From Oceanisphaera litoralis (GTDB lineage Bacteria > Pseudomonadota > Gammaproteobacteria > Enterobacterales > Aeromonadaceae): a DNA stretch of 64,000 bases. The translations under genes were made by a program, and so were the position numbers. The notes under the pieces are model-generated. The model made no database searches. It was given only the letters and a program-made list of their open reading frames with translations, and was not told the origin of the DNA. This document shows, piece after piece, positions 19,768 to 30,106 of the stretch. Each line of letters begins with the position of its first letter. The stretch's first letter is position 1. Where the stretch lies: contig NZ_JAFBBE010000008.1 in the NCBI RefSeq assembly GCF_016907015.1, forward strand, positions 1-64,000, given 5' to 3'.

Positions 19768-20529
19768 TTATTCCTGCTGACGGGTCCGGCGCAAAGAACG
19801 CTGAATGCGGCTTTCTTCACGCTGAATATCGAGCAGGGTTTCTTCAATAAAGGCCAGGTGCTCGTGACAAGCATCCCGGGCCTGTTCCGGCTCGCGAGAC
19901 AGTATGCTCTGGATCAGATTGGCGCGATGAACGCGAATCTTCTCCACCATACCGGCGCGCCGGTTAAGAATTTTGATGTTGCGCAATATGCTGGTTTCCA
20001 GCATCGGCTGAATGGCCCGCAACAGGTGCAGCAGCACCACGTTGTGGGCCGCCGCCGCCACCGCGATATAAAAATCGGCGGCCGCCTTGGCTTCACCCGG
20101 CAGATCGCCCTGCTCCTGAGCCTGCACTATGGCCTGCTGGGCCTCACGAATGCTATCGAAGTCGGCTTCGTTGCCACGCATGGCGGCATAAAAGGCGGAA
20201 ATACCTTCCATGGTGTGGCGAAACTCCAGCAGATCGTATTGGGATTCGGGGTGTTCGGCCAGCAGCTGAAACAGGGGATCGGCCAGGCCCTTGGTCAGGG
20301 CGTTCTGCACATAGGTGCCGCCGCCCTGGCGCCGGGACACCAGGCCACGCGCCTCCAGCTTTTGAATGGCCTCTCGCACCGAGGGGCGCGACACCGCGAA
20401 CTGCTCGGCAAGCTCCCGCTCGGGCAACAAACGCTGTCCGGGCTGCAGGCTGCCTTCCACTATCATCTGCTCTATTTTGGCGGCGATGGTGTCGGCGAGT
20501 TTCGGCTGTTTGATACGCTGGTATGTCAT
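19768..20529 (-). CDS. pdhR: Pyruvate-responsive GntR-family repressor
   Basis: 253 residues from the ATG at 20529. The N-terminus M-T-Y-Q-R-I-K-Q-P-K-L matches E. coli M-A-Y-S-K-I-R-Q-P-K-L, so I reject an upstream in-frame ATG at 20565, which would place the PdhR operator inside the coding sequence. A winged-helix domain (about 8-75, L-P-E-R-E-L-A-E-Q-F-A-V-S-R-P-S-V-R-E-A) is followed by an FCD effector domain (about 95-220). It represses its own operon and lifts when pyruvate accumulates. It is the first gene of pdhR-aceE-aceF(-lpdA). Confidence 0.95.
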   Translation of the reverse strand: MTYQRIKQPKLADTIAAKIEQMIVEGSLQPGQRLLPERELAEQFAVSRPSVREAIQKLEARGLVSRRQGGGTYVQNALTKGLADPLFQLLAEHPESQYDLLEFRHTMEGISAFYAAMRGNEADFDSIREAQQAIVQAQEQGDLPGEAKAAADFYIAVAAAAHNVVLLHLLRAIQPMLETSILRNIKILNRRAGMVEKIRVHRANLIQSILSREPEQARDACHEHLAFIEETLLDIQREESRIQRSLRRTRQQE

Positions 20530-20544
20530 CGGGTCCGTTTCACG

Positions 20545-20559
20545 ATTGGTAAGACCAAT
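20545..20559. promoter_or_regulatory. PdhR operator, proximal
   Basis: ATTGGTAAGACCAAT is a perfect match to the PdhR palindrome ATTGGT-N3-ACCAAT and ends 16 bases before the pdhR start codon. Confidence 0.92.
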
Positions 20560-20704
20560 TAACACTGTTAAAAAAAGGTATCAGAGCGGAGATAAAATGT
20601 CCAATGAATTCATCCTGATTGCGCACAAAGGATGGCAAAACAACCAGCGAAAAACAGCAAACCCCTTAACGTAGACCAAAGCCGGCAAAACGCCAGTCAA
20701 TTTG

Positions 20705-20719
20705 ATTGGTCAGACCAAA
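20705..20719. promoter_or_regulatory. PdhR operator, distal
   Basis: ATTGGTCAGACCAAA matches the PdhR palindrome at all but the last base and lies 160 bases upstream of the proximal operator, just before the heptamer array. It may control a second promoter or a loop (inference). Confidence 0.75.
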
Positions 20720-20740
20720 AAAAAGAGGGAGGAATTGGGA

Positions 20741-20908
20741 GTGAGGAGTGAGGAGTGAGGAGTGAGGAGTGAGAAGTGAGAAGTGAGAAGTGAGAAGTGA
20801 GAAGTGAGAAGTGAGAAGTGAGAAGTGAGAAGTGAGAAGTGAGAAGTGAGAAGTGAGAAGTGAGGAGTGAGGAGTGAGGAGTGAGGGGTGAGGAGTGAGG
20901 AGTGAGGG
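20741..20908 (+). repeat. Heptamer tandem array GTGAGRA/GTGAGGG, 24 copies
   Basis: Twenty-four in-phase 7-base units run without length variation from 20741 to 20908; units are GTGAGGA at the edges, GTGAGAA in the middle and GTGAGGG near the right end. It lies in the 20530-20955 gap between pdhR and the nadC stop. On the nadC side, the sense strand after the stop also reads GTGAGGG-GTGAATG-..-GTGAGGA, so the two parts are inverted and can form a long hairpin. Open frames through it (L-L-T-S-H-F-S repeats) are artefacts of the array. Confidence 0.97.
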
Positions 20909-20955
20909 AAAGCATGAGGACTCCTCACACCTTACCATTCACCCCTCACTGTATT

Positions 20956-22302
<1,347 letters not shown>

Positions 22303-22323
22303 GCTGATAACTTACCGCTGTGT

Positions 22324-22827
22324 TTAACGTCTCAGCGTCATCTGCCCGTCCCGCTGGATCAGTTCAAACTGACGCAGGGCGTTCATGCCCAGCAGGATTT
22401 CGTCGCTGTCGGCCGGCATGATAATGGCGTTCAGATCGTACAGGGTGAAGGGACCCAAAGACAGGGTTTTCAGCCGGGTGCGATAACCGCTGACCGTTCC
22501 CGCCGCCGTGCTCAGTCGAAGCTGCTGGCCGACTTCCAGCCCCAGCCGGACTGCCACCGCCTGCGGGATCGCCACCTGGGTGGCGCCGGTGTCCAGCAGA
22601 AACACCACCGGCTCGCCATTAATACTGCCGCCGGCCAGGTAATGCCCCTGCCGGTTCTGCTCCAGCACTATGGTGCGGGCGTCCAGCCGCTGTACCTGTT
22701 GGTTGGGGTTGTAATCCTGCTCCAGCTTTTGCTGAAAATACCAGGTCAGCAGCAGCATCCCCAGCCCCCACACCAGCAGCCACATGATGCGGCCCAGCCG
22801 GCGCTGAGTATTGGTTTCTTTGCCCAT
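22324..22827 (-). CDS. Membrane-anchored retropepsin-like aspartic protease
   Basis: 167 residues. A single N-terminal membrane segment (about 13-30, W-L-L-V-W-G-L-G-M-L-L-L-T-W) precedes a clan AA protease domain with the catalytic F-L-L-D-T-G-A-T-Q-V-A-I motif near residue 78 and the later I-L-L-G-M-N-A-L flap/hydrophobic motif. This matches the small bacterial family of retropepsin-like proteases with one catalytic Asp per chain, which act as dimers. Substrate unknown. It is divergent from ampD with a 100-base shared promoter region. Confidence 0.85.
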   Translation of the reverse strand: MGKETNTQRRLGRIMWLLVWGLGMLLLTWYFQQKLEQDYNPNQQVQRLDARTIVLEQNRQGHYLAGGSINGEPVVFLLDTGATQVAIPQAVAVRLGLEVGQQLRLSTAAGTVSGYRTRLKTLSLGPFTLYDLNAIIMPADSDEILLGMNALRQFELIQRDGQMTLRR

Positions 22828-22927
22828 GCCGCCATCCCCGGGGCTTGCCCCTTTACCGTCGAGGCTTTTAGTATACCCTCAAGCTCCTTTCCCTTGTGTG
22901 TCAATCATCTGTAAAGAGTATGCCGTC

Positions 22928-23527
22928 ATGTCTCCGACCCCGTCCCTGAATTTGCAGTTGAACTTGAAGCTGAACTTGAAGCTGAATGCCGACGGCTGGC
23001 TATCCCCCGCCCGTCACTGCCCCTCGCCCCATTGGGATGACCGCCCGGAGGGGGACATATCGCTATTGGTGGTGCACAGCATCAGCCTGCCGCCGGGGCG
23101 CTTCGGCGGCCCCCATATAGATCAGCTGTTTCTGGGCACCCTTAACCCGAACGAGGATCCCTACTTTGCCGGCATCCATCAACTGAAGGTGTCGGCCCAC
23201 TGCCTGATCCGCCGCACCGGCGAGCTGGTGCAGTATGTGCCCTTCAACAAGCGGGCCTGGCATGCGGGCCGGTCCTGTTTCGAGGGGCGGGAGCGATGTA
23301 ACGATTTTTCGATAGGAATCGAGCTGGAGGGCACCGACACCGGCGAATTTACCGCCGCCCAGTACCGACAGCTGACCGCGGTCAGCCGGCTCTTGCTGGC
23401 CCGCTATCCGGCCATTACCCCGGCGCGCATCGTCGGTCACAGCGACATAGCCCCGGGGCGCAAGACGGATCCGGGCACCGGCTTCGACTGGACCTTTATC
23501 GAACGGCTGCCGGACAAAGAAAAATAG
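22928..23527 (+). CDS. ampD: 1,6-anhydro-N-acetylmuramyl-L-alanine amidase
   Basis: 199 residues. It cleaves anhydro-muropeptides in the cytosol during peptidoglycan recycling and thereby lowers inducers of AmpC-type beta-lactamases. The zinc ligands and catalytic residues are in V-V-H-S-I, G-I-E-L-E-G-T-D and H-S-D-I-A-P-G-R-K-T-D-P-G. I chose the ATG at 22928; an in-frame upstream extension is not family-like. Residues 7-20 contain an extra N-L-K-L repeat encoded by a 12-base tandem, absent from E. coli AmpD. No ampE follows. The stop codon lies inside an 8-base aaaaatag tandem. Confidence 0.93.
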   Translation: MSPTPSLNLQLNLKLNLKLNADGWLSPARHCPSPHWDDRPEGDISLLVVHSISLPPGRFGGPHIDQLFLGTLNPNEDPYFAGIHQLKVSAHCLIRRTGELVQYVPFNKRAWHAGRSCFEGRERCNDFSIGIELEGTDTGEFTAAQYRQLTAVSRLLLARYPAITPARIVGHSDIAPGRKTDPGTGFDWTFIERLPDKEK

Positions 23528-23557
23528 AAAAACAGAAAAATAGAAAAATAGCGGTAG
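23518..23557 (+). repeat. Octamer tandem AAAAATAG spanning the ampD stop
   Basis: Four or so units of gaaaaata/aaaaacag follow one another and the ampD TAG lies within the first. No function apparent; probably a slippage product. Confidence 0.7.
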
Positions 23558-23707
23558 TACAGAAAATGGAAAACGACCAATACAATAAATAGACAGATTC
23601 TCGGGTGTTTTTCGGTGTTTGAACCCAAAATATCTATAAATTCATTGGGAAAAATTTCAAAGACTTGTTATATATATCAGGCGGGCCTCAATTAACGCCC
23701 TTGCAAT

Positions 23708-23757
23708 GAACCATAAACCAATGAACCAATAAACCAATAAACCAATAAACCAATAAC
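23708..23757 (+). repeat. Octamer tandem AACCAATA upstream of pilA
   Basis: About six copies of an 8-base unit (aaccaata with aaccatga/aaccaatg variants) lie 30 bases before the pilA start, between a possible promoter (TATATAT near 23673) and the ribosome binding site. Copy number could alter the pilA leader length (inference). Confidence 0.8.
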
Positions 23758-23786
23758 AGTCTCTTATTAGCATCAAGGATGACGAT

Positions 23787-24218
23787 ATGAACCAGCTTCC
23801 CGTTACACGCCCCCAGGGCGGCTTTACCCTGATTGAATTGATGATAGTGGTGGCGATCGTGGCCATATTGGCCGCCGTGGCACTGCCGGCGTATCAGACC
23901 TATACCAAGAAAGCCAAATTCAGTGAGGTAATTGCTGCAGTCGGTCCGGCCAAGACCGCCATTGAAATTTGTTACCAATCAACAGGTACTGACTGCAAAG
24001 CCAGAGCGGATGTTGCTGCTGCTGCTGGTAATGTTAAAACTGATATTGTAGATACAGTTGCTGTTACAGCTACCAATGCTGCTTCAGGCGCCTTTGAGAT
24101 TAAAGCAACCGGTACCAATGCTGTCGACTTATCCACTTTTATTCTTACTAGTGCAGGAAGTGGTGGCAGACTCACATGGTCCACCAGTGGCAGTTGTATA
24201 ACCAACGGCCTTTGCTAA
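23787..24218 (+). CDS. pilA: Type IV major pilin
   Basis: 143 residues. The class III leader ends Q-G-G with cleavage before [12 protein letters not shown]; Glu at +5 is present. The hydrophobic alpha-1 spine is followed by a variable globular part and a short C-terminal disulfide loop (C-I-T-N-G-L-C). Leader peptides of this type are cut and N-methylated by PilD, encoded downstream. The globular part is visibly richer in A/T than pilB, as is common for diversifying pilin genes. It is the first gene of pilA-pilB-pilC-pilD; eight bases separate it from pilB. Confidence 0.94.
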   Translation: MNQLPVTRPQGGFTLIELMIVVAIVAILAAVALPAYQTYTKKAKFSEVIAAVGPAKTAIEICYQSTGTDCKARADVAAAAGNVKTDIVDTVAVTATNAASGAFEIKATGTNAVDLSTFILTSAGSGGRLTWSTSGSCITNGLC

Positions 24219-24225
24219 CAAAGCT

Positions 24226-25938
24226 ATGACCATGCCCATCAACAGCACCCAAAGCGGCCTGGCCAGAAGCCTGGCCGCTTCCGGCCAGTTGAGCGCCGAC
24301 CAGCTGGAGCAGGCGCTCGCCCTGACCCGGCAGGACGGCAAGTCGCTCAGTACCGTGCTGGTGGAACATCGGTTTCTGTCCAGTATCGAGCTGGCCCAGT
24401 TCTGCGAGCGGGAATACGGGCTGCCGCTGACGGATCTGGACGAGATAGCGCCGGATCAGGTGCCAGCCCAGTACATGAGCATGGATCTGATTGAGCGCCA
24501 TCATGTGGCGCCTGTCATGCTGCAGGGCCGGGTGCTGTACCTGGCGATGTCGGACCCTACCGATGTGGCCGCGCTGGAAGACTTCGGCTTTCGCTTCAAC
24601 CTGGTTACCGATGCCGTGCTGGTGGAGGAAGACAAGCTGCAACCGCTGCTTGCTCGCCTGCAACAGGCCGGTGACGCTCTCGATCTGGATCATATCGAAG
24701 ATAACGATATTGCCGATCTGGAGCTGGGCGAAGATCCCGACGAGCGTAACAAGGACGCTCTCGGCAATATCGAAGACGATGCCCCCATCGTCCGCTACAT
24801 CAACAAGATCATGCTGGATGCGGTGCGCCGCGAAGCCTCGGATTTGCACTTCGAGCCCTATGAGCGCTTCTATCGCATTCGCTTTCGCATCGACGGCATA
24901 CTGCACGAAATCGCCTCGCCACCGATCAGCCTGGGTACCCGCTTTGCCGCCCGGCTCAAGGTGATGGCACGGCTGGACATCGCCGAACGTCGCCTGCCCC
25001 AGGATGGCCGCATCAAGCTCAAGCTGACCCGAACTACGTCGGTAGATATGCGGGTCAACAGCCTGCCCACCCAGTGGGGCGAAAAAATCGTTATCCGTAT
25101 TCTCGACAGCTCGGCCGCCAAGCTGGACATCGACAAGCTCGGCTACGACGAGCAACAGAAACAACTGTATCTGAGCGCCCTGAAAAAGCCCCAGGGCATG
25201 ATACTGGTAACCGGCCCCACCGGTTCGGGCAAGACGGTCTCGCTTTATACGGGCCTGAGCATACTGAACACCGTCAGCGCCAATATTTCCACCGCCGAAG
25301 ACCCGGTCGAGATCACCCTGCCCGGCATCAATCAGGTGCAGATCAACCCCAAGTCGGGACTGAGCTTTGCCCATGCCCTGCGCGCCTTTCTGCGCCAGGA
25401 TCCGGATATCATCATGGTGGGGGAAATACGGGATCTGGAAACCGCCGAAATTGCGGTCAAGGCCGCCCAGACCGGTCACCTGGTGCTTTCTACCCTGCAC
25501 ACCAACTCCGCCGCCGAAACCCTGACCCGGCTCAGCAACATGGGGCTGCCCGCCTATAATATTGCCTCTTCGGTCACCCTGATCATGGCCCAGCGACTGG
25601 CGCGCAAGCTGTGCCCCGAATGCAAGGAAGAAGAGCATATTCCCGAAGAGCAACTGCGGAAGCTCGGTTTCAGTGCAAGCCAACTGAGCCCCCCCCCGAC
25701 ACTGTACAAGGCCGTCGGCTGCCAGTACTGCACCGAAGGCTACAAGGGCCGTATCGGCATCTATGAGGTACTGCCGATGAACGACACCCTGGCCAACCTG
25801 ATCATGGACGGCGCCAACTCCCTGACATTGGCCAGGGCGGCAGAAGAGTCCGGCATGATCAGCCTGCGCCAGTCGGCACTGGAAAAGGCCCTGCTCGGCA
25901 CCATCAGCCTGGCGGAGGTCGGCCGCATCACCCTCTGA
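24226..25938 (+). CDS. pilB: Type IV pilus assembly ATPase
   Basis: 570 residues. This cytoplasmic hexameric ATPase drives pilus extension. An N-terminal MshEN-like domain (about 1-150) precedes the GspE/PilB catalytic domain with Walker A G-P-T-G-S-G-K-T near residue 330, an Asp box, Walker B G-E-I-R-D-L-E-T and a zinc-binding tetra-cysteine (C-P-E-C ... C-Q-Y-C) near 465-505. A second ATG two codons downstream is an alternative start. It acts with PilC in the inner membrane. Confidence 0.95.
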   Translation: MTMPINSTQSGLARSLAASGQLSADQLEQALALTRQDGKSLSTVLVEHRFLSSIELAQFCEREYGLPLTDLDEIAPDQVPAQYMSMDLIERHHVAPVMLQGRVLYLAMSDPTDVAALEDFGFRFNLVTDAVLVEEDKLQPLLARLQQAGDALDLDHIEDNDIADLELGEDPDERNKDALGNIEDDAPIVRYINKIMLDAVRREASDLHFEPYERFYRIRFRIDGILHEIASPPISLGTRFAARLKVMARLDIAERRLPQDGRIKLKLTRTTSVDMRVNSLPTQWGEKIVIRILDSSAAKLDIDKLGYDEQQKQLYLSALKKPQGMILVTGPTGSGKTVSLYTGLSILNTVSANISTAEDPVEITLPGINQVQINPKSGLSFAHALRAFLRQDPDIIMVGEIRDLETAEIAVKAAQTGHLVLSTLHTNSAAETLTRLSNMGLPAYNIASSVTLIMAQRLARKLCPECKEEEHIPEEQLRKLGFSASQLSPPPTLYKAVGCQYCTEGYKGRIGIYEVLPMNDTLANLIMDGANSLTLARAAEESGMISLRQSALEKALLGTISLAEVGRITL

Positions 25939-25978
25939 ATCGGCGGCTAGCCCCCGCCAGAAAGCACAAGGATGAGTC

Positions 25979-27205
25979 ATGGCAGCAGCAAAAAACAGCA
26001 GGGTGCAGCCCTACCAATGGGAAGGGCTCAACCGACGCGGACAGAAGGTATCCGGCTTCATTCAGGCGGCCAACGTTCAGGCGGTCAAGCGGGACCTGCA
26101 GCGCCAGGGGGTCAGCACCACCAGGGTAAAGCGCAAGCGGGACAGTTTTCTCTCCCAGCGCAAGAACGTCATCAAGCCGATGGATATTGCCGTCATCACC
26201 CGCCAAATCGCCACCATGCTCGGTGCCGGTGTGCCCCTGGTGCAAACCCTGCAGATCATCTCCCGCTCTTCCCAGAAAGGCAGCATCCGCGAGCTGACCG
26301 GGATGATTGCCGTCGATGTGGAAGGCGGTACCCCGCTGTCCGAGGCGCTGAAGAAATATCCCCGCCAGTTTGACGACCTGTATTGCGATCTGGTGCATTC
26401 CGGCGAGCAAACCGGGGCCCTGGATCATATCTTCGCTCAGATCGCCATCTACCGGGAGAAGGCCGAGGCGCTGAAGTCGAAGATTAAAAAGGCCCTGTTC
26501 TACCCGGCCATGGTGATACTGGTGGCCATTATCGTTACCTCTATCCTGCTGCTGTTCGTGATTCCGCAGTTCGAGGAAATTTTCGCCGGCTTCGGTGCCA
26601 CCCTGCCCGCCTTTACCCAGATGGTGATCATGCTGTCCCGCTGGATGCAGGACTACTGGCTCTTTATTCTGGCCGCCACCATGGCGACCGTATTCGCCTA
26701 TGTGCGCGCCTGGCGCCATTCGGAAAAGGTGCGCGATGCCACCGACCGCTTTGTGCTGCGCCTGCCGGTGGTGGGCGACATATTGCACAAGGCCGCCCTG
26801 GCCCGTTTTGCCCGCACCCTGGCCACCACCTTTTCCGCCGGCATTCCGCTGGTGGAGGGCCTGGTCTCCGCCGCCGGCGCCAGCGGCAACGTGGTCTACC
26901 GCCGGGCCGTGATGCTGGTTCGTTCCGAGGTGATGGCGGGTATTCCGATGAACCTGGCACTGCGCTCGACCCAGATGTTCCCCGACATGGTGGTGCAGAT
27001 GGTGATGATTGGCGAAGAATCCGGCGCCATCGACGACATGATGAACAAGGTGGCCGTTATTTACGAACAGGAAGTGGACGATGCGGTAGACGGCCTCACC
27101 AGCCTGATCGAGCCACTGCTCATGGTGGTACTGGGCGTTCTGGTTGGCGGCCTGGTCATTGCCATGTATCTTCCCATCTTTGAGCTGGGCAAGGTGGTCA
27201 AGTAA
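25979..27205 (+). CDS. pilC: Type IV pilus inner membrane platform protein
   Basis: 408 residues. It has two GspF-type domains (about 75-195 and 275-400), each with cytoplasmic helices followed by membrane segments (M-V-I-L-V-A-I-I-V-T-S-I-L-L-L-F-V and the C-terminal L-L-M-V-V-L-G-V-L-V-G-G-L). Conserved E-K-A-E-A-L-K-S-K-I-K-K-A-L and G-E-E-S-G-A-I-D are typical of PilC. It couples PilB to pilin assembly. Confidence 0.95.
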   Translation: MAAAKNSRVQPYQWEGLNRRGQKVSGFIQAANVQAVKRDLQRQGVSTTRVKRKRDSFLSQRKNVIKPMDIAVITRQIATMLGAGVPLVQTLQIISRSSQKGSIRELTGMIAVDVEGGTPLSEALKKYPRQFDDLYCDLVHSGEQTGALDHIFAQIAIYREKAEALKSKIKKALFYPAMVILVAIIVTSILLLFVIPQFEEIFAGFGATLPAFTQMVIMLSRWMQDYWLFILAATMATVFAYVRAWRHSEKVRDATDRFVLRLPVVGDILHKAALARFARTLATTFSAGIPLVEGLVSAAGASGNVVYRRAVMLVRSEVMAGIPMNLALRSTQMFPDMVVQMVMIGEESGAIDDMMNKVAVIYEQEVDDAVDGLTSLIEPLLMVVLGVLVGGLVIAMYLPIFELGKVVK

Positions 27206-27270
27206 CATACTGGCAACCGCCTTCTGTATACCGATGAATCGAGCCCATACCCGTATTACAAGGAACCCGA

Positions 27271-28137
27271 ATGGCTGCACTGAGCCACTGGCTAACCGCG
27301 GATTCATCCGCCTTATATATTATTGTTACCCTGCTCGGCCTGCTGGTGGGCAGCTTTCTCAATGTGGTGATCCATCGGCTGCCGCTGATGCTGCAACGCG
27401 GCTGGCAGCAGGAGTGCGCCGAGTTTAACGGTCAGCCGCCGGCTGAACTGCCGGCCTTCAACCTCTGCACCCCCCGCTCTCGCTGCCCCCATTGCCGGCA
27501 TCAACTGAGCGCACTCGACAATATTCCCCTGCTCAGCTGGCTGTGGCTGCGCGGCCGCTGCCGCTATTGCCGGGCCGGCGTCAGCAAACGCTATCCCCTG
27601 GTGGAGCTGGCCTCGGCGGCGCTGGCGGCCCTGGCCTTGTGGCGTTTCGGCGCCAGCCCGCAGCTGCTGGCGGCCCTGCTGTTCAGCTGGGCCTTGCTGT
27701 GCATGACGCTGATCGACATCGATCATCTGTTGCTGCCCGACAACCTGACCCTGCCGCTGCTGTGGCTGGGGCTGCTGCTGAATATCAAGGCGCTGTTCGT
27801 GTCCCTGCCTGCCGCCGTGCTGGGTGCCGCCCTCGGCTACGGCATTCTGTGGGGCCTGTACTGGCTGTTCAAGCTGGCCACCGGCAAGGAAGGCATGGGC
27901 TACGGCGACTTCAAGCTGCTGGCCGCCATCGGTGCCTGGTTTGGCTGGCAGGCGCTGCTGCCGGTGCTGTTGCTGGCCTCTCTGGTCGGCTCCGTGCTGG
28001 GGCTGGCCCTGATGGCCGGCAAGCGACTGGGCGAAGACAGGGTGCTGCCCTTCGGCCCGGCGCTGGCGCTGGCCGGCTGGCTCTACCTGCTGTGGGGTGA
28101 ACAAATGATGGGCTGGTATTGGAGTATGGCGCTGTGA
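27271..28137 (+). CDS. pilD: Prepilin peptidase / N-methyltransferase
   Basis: 288 residues, polytopic inner membrane aspartic protease that cleaves the G|F bond of prepilins and methylates the new N-terminus. The cytoplasmic loop has paired C-x2-C motifs (C-P-H-C and C-R-Y-C, about residues 72-98). Catalytic Asps are in L-I-D-I-D and in G-Y-G-D-F-K-L. About eight membrane segments. It overlaps the start of coaE. Confidence 0.95.
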   Translation: MAALSHWLTADSSALYIIVTLLGLLVGSFLNVVIHRLPLMLQRGWQQECAEFNGQPPAELPAFNLCTPRSRCPHCRHQLSALDNIPLLSWLWLRGRCRYCRAGVSKRYPLVELASAALAALALWRFGASPQLLAALLFSWALLCMTLIDIDHLLLPDNLTLPLLWLGLLLNIKALFVSLPAAVLGAALGYGILWGLYWLFKLATGKEGMGYGDFKLLAAIGAWFGWQALLPVLLLASLVGSVLGLALMAGKRLGEDRVLPFGPALALAGWLYLLWGEQMMGWYWSMAL

Positions 28138-28763
28138 CTAACTCTGTGACTAATGCTGTGACTTATATAGTTGGCCTGACCGGTGGTATCGGCAGCGGCA
28201 AGAGCACCGTCGCCGACTTTTTTGCCGAGCTGGGCGTGGAAGTAGTGGATGCTGACATTATCGCCCGCCAGGTGGTGGCCCCGGGCGAGCCGGCACTGGC
28301 CGCCATTGCCGCCCGTTTTGGACCCGAAATCATCGCGGCAGACGGCAACCTCGACCGGCGTGAACTGCGCCGGCGGGTGTTCGCTAATCCGGCGGAGAAA
28401 GACTGGCTCGACGCCCTGCTGCACCCGCTGATCCGGGAACGCATGATCTCGGCCTGTGCCGCCGCCCGCTCCCCCTATTGCCTGCTGGTGGTGCCGTTAT
28501 TGGTGGAAAACAAGCTGACCGGTTTGTGCCGGCGGGTGCTGGTGGTGGATGTTTCCCCCGAGCAACAGCTGGCCCGCACCACCCGGCGCGATAAGGCCGA
28601 CGAGGCGCAAATCCGTGCCATCATGGCCGCCCAGGCCAGCCGGGAGCAACGCCTGGCCGCCGCCGACGATGTGATCGACAACAAGGACCCCGATCTCGGC
28701 CGGGTAAAAGCCGAGGTTGCCCGGCTGCACCGGCAATATCTGAGTCTGGCGCGTGAGGCGTGA
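28134..28763 (+). CDS. coaE: Dephospho-CoA kinase
   Basis: About 209 residues. It phosphorylates dephospho-CoA in the last step of CoA synthesis. P-loop G-G-I-G-S-G-K-S-T is followed by D-A-D-I-I-A-R and the LID region. There is no ATG at the family position; three GTG codons in a 12-base tandem (28134, 28146, 28158; gtgactaaYNct) are possible starts. The first overlaps the pilD TGA as GTGA, so I use it. The gene ends within a heptamer array. The zapD and yacG genes that usually follow coaE in relatives are absent here. Confidence 0.92.
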   Translation: MTNSVTNAVTYIVGLTGGIGSGKSTVADFFAELGVEVVDADIIARQVVAPGEPALAAIAARFGPEIIAADGNLDRRELRRRVFANPAEKDWLDALLHPLIRERMISACAAARSPYCLLVVPLLVENKLTGLCRRVLVVDVSPEQQLARTTRRDKADEAQIRAIMAAQASREQRLAAADDVIDNKDPDLGRVKAEVARLHRQYLSLAREA

Positions 28764-28840
28764 GGCGTGAGGCGTGAGGCGTGAGGCGTGAGGCGTGAGG
28801 CGTGAGGCGTGAGGCGTGAGGCGTGAGGCGTGAGGCGTGA
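28751..28840 (+). repeat. Heptamer tandem array GCGTGAG, 12.9 copies
   Basis: Ninety bases of perfect 7-base units begin inside the last codons of coaE; the coaE TGA belongs to the second unit. The unit is the same GTGAGNN family as the arrays at 20741-20908 and 42653-42722. No inverted partner lies on the trmB side. Confidence 0.97.
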
Positions 28841-28896
28841 CAGGATAGGGACTAAAACATGCTGTGTTTAATCCCCAACCCTTGCTTTCGGTAATT

Positions 28897-29634
28897 TTAT
28901 GCGGTGCGGGTAAAGATCAAGTCCCATACGCCATGGCCGAGGCGATGGCCACGCTGTTCGAATTTGGTCAGCGGTCGATAATCGGGTCTGGGCATGTAAT
29001 CGCCTTCTTTGCCGGAATGAATGGCGGCATTGGCATAGCCGGGGGCGGCATTCATCGCTTCCAGCATGTGCTCGGCGTAATTTTCCCAGTCGGTGGCCAT
29101 GTGGAATTCACCGCCGATTTTCAGCTTGCTGCGCACCATTTCCACAAAGGCCGGCTGCACTATGCGGCGCTTGTGATGACGGGTCTTGTGCCAGGGATCG
29201 GGGAAGAACAGCTGCACCCGATCCAGGCTCTGCTCCGGCAGCATCTGCTCGAACACTTCCACCGCGTCGTGACACATGACCCTCAGGTTGGTCAGCCCGG
29301 CTTCGGCAGCGCCCATCAAACAGGCCCCCACACCCGGGGTATGCACTTCGATGCCGATGAAGTCCTGCTCAGGGGCCACCCGAGCCATTTCCACCAACGA
29401 AGCACCCATGCCGAAGCCGATTTCCAGCACCCGGGGAGCGGCTCGGCCAAATACCGCATCCAGATCGAGCAACTCGGCACTGTATTCGATGCCCATCACC
29501 GGCCATTGCTCGGCCATGGCTTTTTCCTGCCCCTTGGTCAGGCGCCCTTCACGACGCACAAAGCTGCGGATCTTGCGCTTGCGCAGTTCGTTTTCGGTCT
29601 GGTCGGTCTGGTCGGGCTGGTGTTCGTCTGTCAT
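28897..29634 (-). CDS. trmB: tRNA (guanine-N7-)-methyltransferase
   Basis: 245 residues. It methylates G46 of tRNA with SAM. The SAM motif L-E-I-G-F-G-M-G is near residue 70, and [15 protein letters not shown] near 150 is the family signature. I chose the ATG at 29634, which has GGAGAA six bases upstream, over an in-frame ATG at 29685. The N-terminal D-Q-T-D-Q-T-E-N stretch is charged and lineage-specific. In E. coli trmB adjoins mutY-yggX; here an aminotransferase gene and repeat B intervene. Confidence 0.95.
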   Translation of the reverse strand: MTDEHQPDQTDQTENELRKRKIRSFVRREGRLTKGQEKAMAEQWPVMGIEYSAELLDLDAVFGRAAPRVLEIGFGMGASLVEMARVAPEQDFIGIEVHTPGVGACLMGAAEAGLTNLRVMCHDAVEVFEQMLPEQSLDRVQLFFPDPWHKTRHHKRRIVQPAFVEMVRSKLKIGGEFHMATDWENYAEHMLEAMNAAPGYANAAIHSGKEGDYMPRPDYRPLTKFEQRGHRLGHGVWDLIFTRTA

Positions 29635-29756
29635 CTGTATTCTCCGGCGGGCTTGGGAAGGCGAATTATCCAAAGTTCGGCCCAAGGTGCAAGGCCAAAA
29701 GCAGCGGTAAGCTTGAAGCTGTCAGCTGTAAGTTATGTTTAGACCACGGTCTTAAG

Positions 29757-30085
29757 CCGTAAAATAGGCTCAGAGGCAACTGGGTAGCCTCTTCCGACGC
29801 GCTAAACCGCATCCCTGCGACGCTCAGCACATGACGTCCTGTCATGTGATGGTCGGCTGAGGCTATCCCAGCCGCCTCTTTTTAGGCGCCGAGTCGTCGG
29901 TGAGCACCACTGACAGACCACTCCGCTGCCAACGGGAGGGCAAAGGGTGTCTGCTCAACCGACCATCCGCGCCAAGGATGGCGCGGTTTGAGCCCCCAGG
30001 GAGGGGTTTACGGCGTGTCGGCTGAGCAGTGCGCTTTGCCTGATGACATCATTAATATCAACAAAAACTTGTGACCAAGAGACAG
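29757..30085. mobile_element. Composite structured repeat B with an IS50/Tn5-like right end
   Basis: The block 29757-29930 repeats 22052-22275 of repeat A in inverted orientation and lacks an internal segment of about 45-50 bases that in A holds ccgccatccttggcgg. It contains consecutive short hairpins (gaggcaactgggtagcctc, acatgacgtcctgtcatgt, ggctgaggctatcccagcc). A palindromic repeat copy (29939-30040) and the end acttgtgaccaagagacag (30067-30085) follow; the latter is in the same orientation as in A. No clear left end. The 29635-30106 gap holds this and no gene. Confidence 0.6.
29939..30040 (+). repeat. Palindromic dispersed repeat, copy 4
   Basis: Core gcgccaaggatggcgc is followed by gagcccccagggaggggtt and cggcgtgtcg. 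Outer arms ggcaaagggtgtctgctcaaccgac and gtcggctgagcagtgcgctttgcc are imperfect inverted repeats. Same architecture as copies at 580, 730 and 21884. Confidence 0.8.
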
Positions 30086-30106
30086 GCTAGGGCTTAAAGC
30101 TGTGGG

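Noticed and set aside
20530-20565. Upstream start for PdhR
   Set aside because: Would place the perfect PdhR operator inside the gene; the E. coli-like start is at 20529.
20741-20908. CRISPR array
   Set aside because: Units are 7 bases with no spacers and no cas genes nearby.
20666-20938. Three overlapping small frames encoding L-L-T-S-H-F-S repeats
   Set aside because: Pure translation of the heptamer array; all three frames are open because 7-base units cycle through frames.
22811-22927. Extended N-terminus of AmpD
   Set aside because: Crosses the divergent promoter region; family start is at 22928.
24172-25980. 602-residue open frame on the minus strand
   Set aside because: Antisense to pilB; Gly/Gln/His-rich shadow.
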